From NCBI GenBank assembly GCA_027449905.1, contig DAIDKT010000117.1, forward strand, positions 1-44,659: 44,659 nt of DNA, given 5' to 3'. Numbering within the stretch: position 1 is the stretch's first letter; each line of letters begins with the position of its first letter. The position numbers and the translations under genes are program-made. Origin of the DNA: Legionellales bacterium (GTDB lineage: Bacteria; Pseudomonadota; Gammaproteobacteria; Legionellales; Legionellaceae). The notes beneath the pieces are model-generated. The model saw only the letters and a list, made by a program, of their open reading frames with translations. It was not told where the DNA came from and searched no databases. Shown here one piece after another: positions 18,265 through 28,300 of the stretch.

Positions 18265-19002
18265 CTACTTGGATGAAATATATTTTTCACGAATCATGTT
18301 TTGGGTTGTAAATCCTTGATCTTTTAATAGCGCGAAAGCGTCGTCGATCATAGCAGGGTTTCCGCATAAATAAACGATATCATTGGCTGGATTCAAATTT
18401 AATTCAGCAAATTTTGTTTGGACGTGACCAAAATTTTCGTAATGGAGTCGATCTTCTCTTTGATCTCGGCTTAAACAAGCATGAAACGTGACGCGCGTAG
18501 ACCGTGAAGCCCAATCTAAAAATTCTTGTCCATATAAAATATCTTCACGTTTCTGGACACCCAATAGGATAACAATGCTAAGTTCTGGATTATGATCCAA
18601 ACGGTTTTGGAGATCCTGCATCATCGCTCGATACGGGGTAATGCCAGTGCTGGTAGCAATCAGGACATATCGTTTGGGGGTTTCATTTTTCAAGATTAAT
18701 CGCCCAAAAGGTCCTGATATTTGTATTTGGTCGCCAAGTTTCAGGTTAAACAAATAATCGGTTCCAGAACCACCTTTTACATAACTTGCAGCGAATTCAA
18801 TGTAGTTGTTATTTGACGGTGTATTCGCGATACTGTAACTACGTCGCACGATTTTATTTTGGTGCTCAAAATGAAGGGTGATAAATTGACCTGCAATATA
18901 GTGAAATGGTGGCTCTTGTTTGCTACGAAGCACAAAATGTTTAACACTGGGGGTTAGCATATAAGCGTTTTCTAATACAACGGGGAATGTCTTGTTCTGC
19001 AT
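18265..19002 (-). CDS. FAD-binding NAD(P)H oxidoreductase (ferredoxin-NADP reductase/flavin reductase family)
   Basis: I start it at the ATG at 19002 (MQNKTFPVVLENAY), giving 245 residues, the normal size. The longer frame from 19119 would add 39 residues encoded largely by an inverted repeat and is unlikely. The FAD domain has GQFITLHF and RRSYSIANTP (the RxYS flavin-binding motif) and KLGDQIQISGPFG. The NAD(P) domain has STGITPYRAMM and the terminal CGNPAMIDDAF. These match the FNR superfamily (Fpr/Fre/Hcr-like). Whether the partner is ferredoxin, flavodoxin or free flavin cannot be told from the sequence. It heads a two-gene unit with the aldolase. Confidence 0.85.
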   Translation of the reverse strand: MQNKTFPVVLENAYMLTPSVKHFVLRSKQEPPFHYIAGQFITLHFEHQNKIVRRSYSIANTPSNNNYIEFAASYVKGGSGTDYLFNLKLGDQIQISGPFGRLILKNETPKRYVLIATSTGITPYRAMMQDLQNRLDHNPELSIVILLGVQKREDILYGQEFLDWASRSTRVTFHACLSRDQREDRLHYENFGHVQTKFAELNLNPANDIVYLCGNPAMIDDAFALLKDQGFTTQNMIREKYISSK

Positions 19003-19082
19003 AATGAATTCTTTATTCAATTGTAAACACCCTAATATAGGGGAAAAAATTAACATTGCAAGTGTTAATAGTAAAATGTAGA

Positions 19083-19154
19083 AATTCCGTAACGATTCAC
19101 CACAAATCTGACGTTTCACCGGGCGTCAAGATTTGTGGTGAATCGTTACGGAAT
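19083..19154. repeat. Long near-perfect inverted repeat (about 30-bp arms, short loop)
   Basis: The left arm from AATTCCGTAACGATTCACC (19083 onward, through ACAAATCTGACG at 19113) is mirrored by CGTCAAGATTTGTGGTGAA (from 19124) to TTACGGAATT at 19154. Only one base is bulged in roughly 30 pairs, and the loop is ~10 nt (TTTCACCGGG). It lies between two divergent genes. It could extrude as a cruciform or form a very stable RNA hairpin in either leader. Confidence 0.85.
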
Positions 19155-19264
19155 TCCCGCTCTGAAAGCTTTCGCAAACCTTTGAACGCCATGGATGCGG
19201 TTCGATAGCGAAAATTCAGTATCTTCAGGTAGCATGGGTATATACATAGGATTTGTTTCGAATC

Positions 19265-19783
19265 ATGATTGATTTAGTAGCGATGCTGGGTAATTTAAGT
19301 GCTTCTTTGCCGTCGATCGAAAGATTATTGGGCGGTCTTTCATATTTGCTTGGAACAGCATTTATGGTGATTTCTCTCCAAAAATTCAAAGAAATGCTCG
19401 ATGAGCTTGGGCGCGCGAAGTATGTCGTTCCTTTTGCCTATTTTTTAGCCGCCTGTGCTCTTTTTTACTTACCATCCGTTATCGATACCTTTTCGCGGAC
19501 CCTATTTGGGACTGGTTATAATGTGTTGGCATACACCCCCGCCGCTCGGACCAATGTTTATCAGGCTATGATACTGCTTATTCAAACAGCAGGTTTTATT
19601 TGGTTTATCCGTGGTTGTGTTCTTTTAGCTCATGCCAGTCAACCAGAGCAGGGTCAGGAGGGGTCTAAGGGTATGGGACCGAAGGGTTTGATGTTTATTT
19701 TTGCCGGTCTATTTGGGATTAATGTCAATTCGACGATGGCTATGTTGAATAATGGCGTTGCTAGTTTGATGAGTTATTTTTAG
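19265..19783 (+). CDS. Dot/Icm type IVB secretion protein, IcmC/DotE/DotV family
   Basis: This 172-residue inner-membrane protein (ATG at 19265; AGGA 13 bp upstream) begins with GNLSASLPSIERLLGGLSYL, the signature start of the IcmC/DotE family of the Legionella Dot/Icm system. Hydrophobic segments follow: LGTAFMVISL, VPFAYFLAACALFYLPSVI, MILLIQTAGFIWFIRGCVLL and LMFIFAGLFGINV. Family members are 160-200 residues with three to four membrane spans and are needed for effector export. It stands alone, away from other dot/icm genes; in L. pneumophila the paralogue dotV also lies outside the two main clusters, so DotV is my preferred identity. A distinction from IcmC needs a phylogeny. Confidence 0.72.
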   Translation: MIDLVAMLGNLSASLPSIERLLGGLSYLLGTAFMVISLQKFKEMLDELGRAKYVVPFAYFLAACALFYLPSVIDTFSRTLFGTGYNVLAYTPAARTNVYQAMILLIQTAGFIWFIRGCVLLAHASQPEQGQEGSKGMGPKGLMFIFAGLFGINVNSTMAMLNNGVASLMSYF

Positions 19784-19822
19784 CTCCTGGCAAAACTTCA
19801 GAGGCATTGCCTATTATTTTTT

Positions 19823-20104
19823 TCACTCATCTTCACCACAAATTTTTAATTCATTGGTTTTTGCAAAATCTAAAATGGCTTGATATATCTCTGGGCTTGA
19901 TTCTTTCAATTTGGGGTCAAGTAAAACACATTTATACCCTTCACTGTTTGTACTTGGTTGCAGGAGGGGGGAGTAATGTATGCGGCTATTTTTAAAGCTC
20001 GCCATGGAACCGCTCATACGCTCGGCCCAATCACTCGGGCGAAATGTTTTACCTTGTTTGGTGACTCCTTGTATCAATATTTTTTTGCTTTTGGGCTCTG
20101 TCAT
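19823..20104 (-). CDS. DUF3579 family protein
   Basis: The likely start is the ATG at 20104 (MTEPKSKKILIQGVT), giving 93 residues; a longer frame begins outside the conserved part. ILIQGVTKQGKTFRPSDWAER, RIHYSPLLQP and GYKCVLLDPKL match the conserved blocks of DUF3579, a small soluble protein family of beta- and gammaproteobacteria with unknown function. It is convergent with the DotV-like gene and divergent from epmC, sharing a 63-bp promoter space. Confidence 0.82.
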   Translation of the reverse strand: MTEPKSKKILIQGVTKQGKTFRPSDWAERMSGSMASFKNSRIHYSPLLQPSTNSEGYKCVLLDPKLKESSPEIYQAILDFAKTNELKICGEDE

Positions 20105-20167
20105 TTTTGCAGTAAAATGCGTATATATTGCATAGTATAGCATCATTTCAACAGAGAGGAATAGAAT

Positions 20168-20671
20168 GTGTCGCATCACCCCGATGATTTAATTGAAATT
20201 TTCAATGGTTGTTTCCAGCACACTTATCAAACAAAATTAGCCTATGGTGGTGATGAACCTCTCTATGTTCCGGCGAATGAGCCAGGCGAGTATCATACCA
20301 TTTATTTTGCGCATGGTTTTTTCAGCAGTGCCTTGCATGAATGTGCACACTGGTTAATCGCAGGAAAAGAAAGGCGCTCGCAGATTGATTATGGATATTG
20401 GTATATACCTGATGGAAGAACTGCTGAGGAGCAATTATTATTTCAAGCGGTGGAGGTCAAACCACAGGCCTTGGAGTGGATTTTGTCTGCCGCAGCAAAT
20501 TATCCATTTCAATTTAGTATTGACAACATCCACGGCGCATCGGCTGATATTGAACAATTTAAAACAGATGTTTACCAGCAAGTATTACGTTACCAAAACA
20601 ACGGTCTTCCGACTCGGGCTGCTATTTTTAGACAGGCTTTGTTAGGTGGCGCGTCGCCTAAGTTATTATAA
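20168..20671 (+). CDS. epmC: Elongation factor P hydroxylase
   Basis: The 167-residue protein uses a GTG start at 20168, with AGAGGA 7-8 bp before it. It matches E. coli EpmC (YfcM) along its length: DLIEIFNGCF, TKLAYGGDEPLYVPA, FAHGFFSSALHECAHWLIAGK (His/Glu/His iron-binding set), YGYWYIPDGR, VEVKPQALEW. EpmC hydroxylates the beta-lysylated Lys of EF-P, the last step of a modification that helps ribosomes pass polyproline. The modifying enzymes EpmA and EpmB are not in the window. The 3' end overlaps recG by 14 bp. Confidence 0.93.
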   Translation: MSHHPDDLIEIFNGCFQHTYQTKLAYGGDEPLYVPANEPGEYHTIYFAHGFFSSALHECAHWLIAGKERRSQIDYGYWYIPDGRTAEEQLLFQAVEVKPQALEWILSAAANYPFQFSIDNIHGASADIEQFKTDVYQQVLRYQNNGLPTRAAIFRQALLGGASPKLL

Positions 20672-22742
20672 AATGCTCGACGTTTCCACACCAACGCTTG
20701 GCAATAGTTTGTGCGATGACAGGTTGGTTATCGAGTAATTCGTTGGCCGTTTTAGCGACATCGGCCAAAAGAGCGTGGTCTCGTTGTAAATTGGCGATCT
20801 TGAGCTGTCGATAACCGGTTTGTTTGGTGCCTAAAAATTCACCTGATCCACGTAATTGCAAATCTTTTTCGGCAATGACAAAACCATCGCAAGTTGCTCG
20901 CATGATGGTTAATCGTTCATGACCTTGTTTAGAAAGCGGGGGTTGATACAACAAAAGACAATGTGATTCTGCACTGCCACGACCGACGCGCCCCCGTAAT
21001 TGATGGAGCTGAGAAAGTCCTAATCGTTCGGCATTTTCAATGATCATCAAGCTTGCATTGGCAACATCAACCCCGACTTCTATGACCGTTGTTGCCACCA
21101 ATAAATCCAAATGACCTTGTTTGAAATCCAGCATGACTTTTTCTTTTTCAGCCGCTTTTAAACGCCCATGGACAAGCCCAACCCGTGCGTTTGGTAATTG
21201 TGTTGCCAAATGCTGGGCGGTTTCGATTGCAGCCATAGATTGTAGTTTTTCTGAATTTTCAATTAATGTACACACCCAGTAGGCTTGTCTTCCAGAAGCA
21301 ATGGCGGAATCTAACCGCTCAACAATTAAATCACGTTTATTTTGATTTAAGACGGCCGTGGTGACTGGCGTGCGACCGGGTGGAAGTTCATCGATAATTG
21401 ATATATCTAAATGGGCAAACTGAGTCATGGCTAAGGTTCTAGGAATGGGGGTGGCAGTCATCAGCAATTGATGAGGGTTTACCGCTTCTTGTTGCCCCTT
21501 TTGTTGAAGTAAGGCGCGTTGCTCAACGCCAAAACGATGTTGTTCATCAATCATGATCAAACCTAATTTAGCGAAGCTTACATCGCTTTGAAACAAGGCA
21601 TGGGTACCAATAATCAGTTGACATGTGTGGTTGGCTAAGGCTTCCAATGCAGCACGGCGTTCTTTCAATTTCATTTTACCGGTCAAGCGATGGACTTGAA
21701 TGCCGAGTGGTTGAAACCATGTATTTAAGGTGGTTGCATGCTGCTCACTTAATATATCGGTAGGTGCCATGAGTGCAACTTGATAGCCATTGGCAATTAC
21801 TTGCGCCGCAGTTAACGCAGAAATCACTGTTTTTCCTGAGCCGACATCGCCTTGAACTAAACGTAACATCGGTTTTGATTCAGTCAAATCACGGTTAATT
21901 TCTTGATGAACGCGCTGTTGCGCGCTGGTCAATGAAAAAGGTAATTGATTGAGCAAACGCTCACTTAAATGAGAGGCTGCTGTCATGGGTGGGGCGATTA
22001 AAAGAAGGCGTTTCACTCTAGCAAATTGCATATTTAAGCGTTGTGCCAACAGTTCATCGAATACCAACCGCTTTAATCCAGGGTGGTTCCCTTGTTCCAG
22101 TGCTTGAATCGCGGTATCAGGTGGGGGATTATGTAACTGTTCAATGGCGATGGGGAGCGGCAGTAAACCGTGCATATTTAAGCGGCCTTGATCCATCCAT
22201 TCGATGGTTTGTAGGTCATTTTGATAGTGATTCAGGGCTAACTTAACCAATTGTCGAACTTTTTTTTGACTTAAACCCTGCGTGGTTGAATAAATGGGTG
22301 TTAATGTTTCATCAACTTGGCAGGGTGTTTGATCGTCAAAGAGTTGGTATTCTGGGTGAGTCATGTTTAACGAGTTGGCCAATTCCTTGATTTCGCCAAA
22401 TGCGCTGATTTGTTTGCTTTCATTCAGCTGCTTGACTTGTTGTTTATTAAAATGAAAAAAGCGGAGGCATAAAATCCCCGTTTTATCTTCCACAAAGCAA
22501 GACAATATCATGCGTTTGCCGTAGCTAATTTCGGTTTTACAAACACGCCCCACTATCACGCACCAATCGTGGGCACGTAAATCCTGAATGGGTGTAACTC
22601 GGGTGCGATCTTGGTAACGATACGGCAGATGAAATAATAAATCTTGGATGGAGTGAATGCCACATTGCGCTAATTTTTTGGCTAATGTTGGTCCAACGCC
22701 AGGAAGGATTTCACAAGATTGGGTCAGGGTTGTCATCTGCAT
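20658..22742 (-). CDS. recG: ATP-dependent DNA helicase RecG
   Basis: This 694-residue superfamily 2 helicase reverses stalled replication forks and processes Holliday junctions. The N-terminal wedge/OB domain contains GVGPTLAKKLAQCGI and DLLFHLPYRYQDRT. The helicase motifs are QGDVGSGKTV (Walker A), MAPTDILSEQHA (Ia), DEQHRFGV (DExH-type Walker B), MTATPIPRT (III), VVIEVGVDV-like ATTVIEVGVD (V) and QLRGRVGRG (VI). The C-terminal LQLRGSGEFLGTKQTG is the RecG-specific TRG element. Its normal neighbour spoT is absent. Confidence 0.98.
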   Translation of the reverse strand: MQMTTLTQSCEILPGVGPTLAKKLAQCGIHSIQDLLFHLPYRYQDRTRVTPIQDLRAHDWCVIVGRVCKTEISYGKRMILSCFVEDKTGILCLRFFHFNKQQVKQLNESKQISAFGEIKELANSLNMTHPEYQLFDDQTPCQVDETLTPIYSTTQGLSQKKVRQLVKLALNHYQNDLQTIEWMDQGRLNMHGLLPLPIAIEQLHNPPPDTAIQALEQGNHPGLKRLVFDELLAQRLNMQFARVKRLLLIAPPMTAASHLSERLLNQLPFSLTSAQQRVHQEINRDLTESKPMLRLVQGDVGSGKTVISALTAAQVIANGYQVALMAPTDILSEQHATTLNTWFQPLGIQVHRLTGKMKLKERRAALEALANHTCQLIIGTHALFQSDVSFAKLGLIMIDEQHRFGVEQRALLQQKGQQEAVNPHQLLMTATPIPRTLAMTQFAHLDISIIDELPPGRTPVTTAVLNQNKRDLIVERLDSAIASGRQAYWVCTLIENSEKLQSMAAIETAQHLATQLPNARVGLVHGRLKAAEKEKVMLDFKQGHLDLLVATTVIEVGVDVANASLMIIENAERLGLSQLHQLRGRVGRGSAESHCLLLYQPPLSKQGHERLTIMRATCDGFVIAEKDLQLRGSGEFLGTKQTGYRQLKIANLQRDHALLADVAKTANELLDNQPVIAQTIAKRWCGNVEHFIIT

Positions 22743-22895
22743 TTTTAGAAGGGATAAACAAAGACCAAGAATAGCAGAAGAATGGAACAGAATAAAATAA
22801 ATTGGTTAGTACCAAGGAAGACGATATGCGAGATACTTTGCAATTGATATTAAAAAGCGCATAATAGCGGCAATTTATTTAGAATATACAAAACC

Positions 22896-24656
22896 ATGAA
22901 GCTTATCATTGAACAGTTGATTCAACGCGCTCTCAATCAATTACAAAACACACAGCTTATTCCAAAAAACTTGATTTTTGAGCTAAAAATAGATCGCAGT
23001 AAAGATAAAATCCATGGTGATTTTGCCACCAATATCGCTTTAACTTTAGCCAATAAATGTGGTTTGTCGCCGCGACACTTGGCGGAGATATTGGTGAAAG
23101 CATTACCATCGCATGAGCAAATCGCACAAGTTGAAATAGCTGGTCCGGGATTTATTAATTTTTATGTGGAAGAAACAAATCGCTTGCAAATCATTGCAAC
23201 CGTTTTAGCGGAAGGCGATCGTTTTGGCTCTTGTGATGTTGGTCAGGGCCAACGAGTGATATTAGAGTTTGTTTCAGCCAATCCAACAGGGCCGTTGCAC
23301 GTGGGGCATGGTCGGAGTGCTGCATTTGGGGCGACTTTGGCTAATTTATTGTCTGTGGCAGGATTTGATGTCAATCGAGAATATTATGTAAACGATGCCG
23401 GTCGACAAATGGATATTTTGGCTGTTAGTACCTGGTTGCGGTACCTCGAGTTGGCCAACGAACCGGTGGTTTTTCCCGCAAATGGCTATCAAGGTGAATA
23501 TGTACAGCTGATGGCTCGTGATTTGCGTGCTCAATACCCTTCTGATTTTGTGTTTTCATGGCCAATGGTTTGCAAAGGTTTGCCGGCAGATGAGCCACAG
23601 GGTGGTGACAAAGAACGGTATATAGATGCCATGATTTTGACGGCTAAAAGATTGTTAGGACTCGATGGATTTGCCATCTTTCATCAGCATGCTTTAAATA
23701 CCGTATTACAGGATATCCATGATGATCTGGCTGAGTTTGGGGTCACCTTTGACACCTGGTTTTCTGAACGTTCATTACTTGATGACCAATCAATTGAAAG
23801 AGGTATTGAAGCGTTACAAAAATCGGGTCACACCTACGATCAAGCCGGTGCGCTTTGGTTTCGAGCGACTGATTTTGGTGATGAAAAAGATCGGGTCTTG
23901 GTCAGAGCAAATGGTCAAACAACCTATTTCGCCTCGGATGTTGCTTATCATTGGAATAAATATAATCGCGGTTTTAAACGGGTCATTGACATTTTTGGTG
24001 CGGATCATCATGGGTATATTACCCGTTTGAGCTCGGCTGTGGCTGCTTTGGGTCAGGATGAGCAAGCCCTGGATGTTCTTTTGGTTCAGTTTGCTATTTT
24101 ATATCGTGGTCAGCAGCGTGTCCAAATGTCAACGCGAAGCGGCTCTTTTGTGACACTTCGAGAACTGCGTGAGGAAGTCGGTCTTGATGCTGCTCGTTTT
24201 TTCTATGTCATGCGTCGTCCAGAGCAACACATGGATTTTGATTTGGATTTGGCTAAATCACAATCAAATGACAATCCTGTATATTACATTCAATATGCCC
24301 ATGCACGAATTTGTAGTATACTTACACAACTTCAGCAGCGAAATCTGAGCTGGGATGAGCACCAAGGTCTTTCATCAACCAAGTTATTGACGGATCCACA
24401 TGAAATAGATTTAAGCACGATGCTAAGTCGTTATCCGGAAATGATACAAGTAGCTGCTAAATCATGTGAGCCCCACCAGATTGCGTACTATTTGCGCGAT
24501 TTGGCTCATGGATTACATAGCTATTACAATGCGGTGCAGTTATTATGTGAAGATGAAGCGTTAAGATGCGCACGATTGAGTTTACTCAAAGCTGTCCGGC
24601 AGGTTTTACGCAATGGTTTGCAAATACTGGGTGTTTCTGCTCCTGAGAAAATGTAA
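22896..24656 (+). CDS. argS: Arginyl-tRNA synthetase
   Basis: This 586-residue class Ia synthetase charges tRNA-Arg. The N-terminal Add1 domain is followed by the HIGH box in [27 protein letters not shown], the [12 protein letters not shown] segment, and [16 protein letters not shown] in the position of KMSKS, where the second Lys is missing as is usual for ArgRS. The DALR anticodon-binding domain closes the protein. Its TAA overlaps the ATG of the next gene by one base. argS followed by a SPOR-domain gene is a common gammaproteobacterial pair. Confidence 0.97.
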   Translation: MKLIIEQLIQRALNQLQNTQLIPKNLIFELKIDRSKDKIHGDFATNIALTLANKCGLSPRHLAEILVKALPSHEQIAQVEIAGPGFINFYVEETNRLQIIATVLAEGDRFGSCDVGQGQRVILEFVSANPTGPLHVGHGRSAAFGATLANLLSVAGFDVNREYYVNDAGRQMDILAVSTWLRYLELANEPVVFPANGYQGEYVQLMARDLRAQYPSDFVFSWPMVCKGLPADEPQGGDKERYIDAMILTAKRLLGLDGFAIFHQHALNTVLQDIHDDLAEFGVTFDTWFSERSLLDDQSIERGIEALQKSGHTYDQAGALWFRATDFGDEKDRVLVRANGQTTYFASDVAYHWNKYNRGFKRVIDIFGADHHGYITRLSSAVAALGQDEQALDVLLVQFAILYRGQQRVQMSTRSGSFVTLRELREEVGLDAARFFYVMRRPEQHMDFDLDLAKSQSNDNPVYYIQYAHARICSILTQLQQRNLSWDEHQGLSSTKLLTDPHEIDLSTMLSRYPEMIQVAAKSCEPHQIAYYLRDLAHGLHSYYNAVQLLCEDEALRCARLSLLKAVRQVLRNGLQILGVSAPEKM

Positions 24657-25366
24657 TGGCAAAAAAATATGGAAGTAAACACATGGTACGTAGCAAGGGG
24701 AGTGGAATAGGCTCACTGATGTTGGCGTTTATATCTTTTATATTCGGATATTTAATTTCGACTGTATTTGATATGAATCAATTGAGTGGGTGGTTAACTG
24801 CGCAAGTGGGTGGGCAATCAGCTCAATCTGTGACGCCAAAACTAAAAAAACAAGCTGAATTACCCAAACCTAAATTTGAGTTTTACACATTGCTTACCAA
24901 AGAAAAAGATGCACAGCCTTTGCCAAATATCCCTGTTAAATCTGATTCAAACTCAACCAGACTGGTCGAGTCGACGCGGAGTAAGCTTTCATCACAGGCA
25001 GCTGTATCCAATATAACCTCGGTGCCAGCTGCAGCGATTGATCTAACTGTGACTCAAAAATTGCCATTGCATGAACCCTTAGTCATTCCTAATTTGGCGC
25101 AAAAGCCCGTTGTTGCTGTGAATCAAGCAAATAAGTTTGTTGTGCAACTGGCTTCTTTCAAAAATTTGCACGAGGCTGAAAAAATGAGGGCTGCTTTAAT
25201 GATGAAGGGTTTTGATGTTTCTATTGCTACTGCTGTTCAACAACAAGTCAATTGGTATCGAGTTGTGATTGGTCCTTTTGTTTCTCGTCCGCATGCGCTG
25301 CAAGCACAACAGGCGCTTGCGCGAAGCGAGCATATCGTGGGTATGATCAGAAAGTTGGATGCCTAG
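24656..25366 (+). CDS. FtsN-like SPOR-domain protein
   Basis: The 236-residue protein has a short cytoplasmic, basic N-terminus (KKYGSKHMVRSKGSG), one membrane anchor (LMLAFISFIFGYLIST, ~residues 22-40), a ~110-residue low-complexity periplasmic linker, and a C-terminal SPOR domain (FVVQLASFKNLHEAEKMRAAL ... NWYRVVIGPFVSRPHALQA). SPOR domains bind denuded peptidoglycan at the septum. Layout and position after argS match FtsN-type division proteins, but the short N-terminal FtsA-binding motif cannot be verified. It is translationally coupled to argS. Confidence 0.85.
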   Translation: MAKKYGSKHMVRSKGSGIGSLMLAFISFIFGYLISTVFDMNQLSGWLTAQVGGQSAQSVTPKLKKQAELPKPKFEFYTLLTKEKDAQPLPNIPVKSDSNSTRLVESTRSKLSSQAAVSNITSVPAAAIDLTVTQKLPLHEPLVIPNLAQKPVVAVNQANKFVVQLASFKNLHEAEKMRAALMMKGFDVSIATAVQQQVNWYRVVIGPFVSRPHALQAQQALARSEHIVGMIRKLDA

Positions 25367-25388
25367 TTAAACGGCGGTGTCATGTATC

Positions 25389-28300
25389 ATGCCTAAAAAA
25401 ATTATTTTTCAAGATTCTGTCCTGATATCCAGTGTCATGTGCTATGAAGAATGTGGTCTTACTGTGCATAGTGCGCTTTGTGATTTAACGGACTACAAAA
25501 AAAAACAGTTGATACCACAAGACGCAATGATCAGTGTGGATGTAGAGCCGCAGTCGATGGGGGTGAATTGTTATGTTATTACCATTGAAAGCGCCGATGA
25601 TGGGGCTTTTCAATATCCAGCCAATTGGTATCAAAGTGTCTCTCAGGGTTTAAAAACCAGTGTTGAAGACGTCGGTCATGAGCTGATCAAAGATCCTAAA
25701 GCAGGTGGTGAACAAGACACAACCGCGTCTATCAACTGGATTAATATTCTAATTAATATCCTCGTTATTACCGGCATTATTACCTTGTCTGTGGTCTTTC
25801 CCCCGTCAATCCCCTTAACCATCATTTTGGCATCGCTTTGTTTTTTGACCACCTTATTCACGGCACGAAAGTATTTTTTTGATTTTTTTCGTCTTGTGCG
25901 TCTAAGGCAATTATCTACGATGCCAACGGCTATTACTTCTGCTTGGCTGCTATCGTTGGCGCATACGATTTACCATGCCACTTCCATGGGTTCGATGTTT
26001 CATTTTTCAATGATGTTTATGAATTTTGTGATGCCGGTGATGTTGGTTACGATCGTTAATTGTATGGATGAACTCAAACGATGGGTCTTGAAAAAATCCC
26101 AAGTCATCTATTTGCGGGGCATGAAGTCACTTTTGCCGACCATGCAAGAGGTCTATGATTGCTATCAGTTAGCCCAGGATGAGATAGATCAGCTAAAGAT
26201 TCTGATCGAAGGGCAAGATACGCCGAAATTAGATGGAGAGAATCAACATGGTGACGGGGAAGCCATTTCCGATCAGATAAATCGAGATGGAGATCTGGAT
26301 CCAGATCTCGATCTTGGTCATATGCCAGTGATTACCCTGACCAATGACAGTTTGGTTCCATGCAGCAGACATGTGCTAAAAAAAGGCATGGTTGTTCGAA
26401 TTAAACAGGGTGAATGCTTTCCGATTGATGGCTACATTATCTTGGGTGAAACCATGATCGATGCAAGGATTTTGAATGGGAAGCATCAACAAGTTAAACA
26501 TTCTGGCCAATTTGTGCCTGCTGGTGCGGTCAACCTGGGTCGTGAAGTGGTTATTTATGCGACTAAAAATATCTATGACAGCGCTGTTAATAAAATCATG
26601 CTGGTTTCAAATCGTACCCGAAATGAGCAACAGAAATTGTTGAGACATTCTTATTTTACTTATCTATACAGTGGCTTAATCGTGATAGCCCTGATCGCGG
26701 CTCTGGTTACCCCACTGGCTTTGGGTATGTTTAGCGTACCTTTGTTGTTACAGAGTATCACCTGCATTTTGTTCGTCATTTGTCCTTGTACCATCGCGAT
26801 TGCCCACGAGCTCCCAAATCTTTTAAGTCGATATCGACTCCAGGAAAAACATCAAATTATACTGCAACATGATGGTTTACTGGAGCGATTTGATGATATT
26901 CAAACTATCGTCTTTGATAAAACTGGGACGTTAACCACTGGTTTGAGCGAGGTCGGTGCTAGCAGCAAAGGTATTTCATCTGCATTATGGCAGCGAATCT
27001 ATTTATTAGAAAACCAGTATGGTTTTGATCACCCACTCGCGAAAGCTATTTGTCGTTACTGTGAACAGCATCGGCATCATCAAACCAAATTTACCGAGAT
27101 CCAAGGACTTCAAGATCACCTTGAGAGGCCTGTCCCTATTCGCGATAAGAAAAATAGGGGTTTATCCGCACAGGTTCAAGGGGTGCAAATTCATATTGGC
27201 AGTGAACGTTATATGATAGAGTGGGGTATTCATTTACCTGAAAAAACAGTTTTTTTAAATCGCTATTTAAATGCGGGCTATAGCCCGGTTTACGTGGCTG
27301 AACGTGGAAAGTATCAAGGTGTCATTTTGATACGCCACCAAATACGACCGGATATCATACCTTCGTTGCAACGCTTAAAAAACTCTGGCAAAAAGTTGAT
27401 CATGCTGACGGGAGACGGTTCTGCTTCTGCTTTCGGGTTTAATAAACACCTCGGTAACGTGTTTGACTTGGAAAATATCCATACGGAACAAACAGCTGGC
27501 GAGAAGGAAAAATTTTTAAATACATTACTTAACGGGTATGAACTTGAATTGATGTCATCATTGCCAAATCAAGATATCAAGCAAGCTATTTTTGGTAAAG
27601 TTTATTTGTCTGAAAACCCTCGAAAGTATTTTGTAAAAGGGATGCCTCATCAAGAGGGTATTTCTGCTGAGATTGACTTAGTAAATTTAGAAAATAAATG
27701 TCATGATCCTCATTTTAAGAAGACTATTCTGAATTTTACATCCCAAAAAGGTCATACCCTAAAGCAAGAGAAGTCCGCAAAAAAAGTGTGGTTTATAGGT
27801 GATGGCCTAAATGATGCGCCTAGTGCTAGATTGATCAGTGAACAAGGGGGGGTGAGTTGCGCGATCACCGAAACAGATAAAGCGGCTTTTTTTACTGATA
27901 TCAGTTTAAATGGCTCATTGTCTTATTTATTTTCACAAAAAAAGTTAAATGAATTTTCCAAAAACATCGTGAGCCAAAATCAGTGGTTGTTGGCGTATGG
28001 GGTGTTGGTTTTTTTAGCGTTTGTTATTTGCATGCCTATTATGGGAATTGGGTTTTCCCCGATAATACCAGTGGTCGTGATGGTATTGACGACCCTGTTT
28101 ACTTTGTTTAATTCCTATCGAGTTAATCATGCTGTTGATGATGCATTCGTTAAACACCCATCTTGGATTCGGTCTTTTTTGGCATCGGATCTATCACTTG
28201 GTTGCATTGTCGCTGCCAGTGCTTTGTTTGTTGTGAGTATCATGGTATTTTCCATATCAGTCGGTCATTTAAGTTTACCTGCTTTCATTTTTACAGCGGG

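Noticed and set aside
19003..19119. N-terminal 39-residue extension of the oxidoreductase, with a hydrophobic stretch like a lipoprotein signal
   Set aside because: It overlaps the long inverted repeat and precedes the normal family start MQNKTFPVV; it looks like chance reading through the hairpin.
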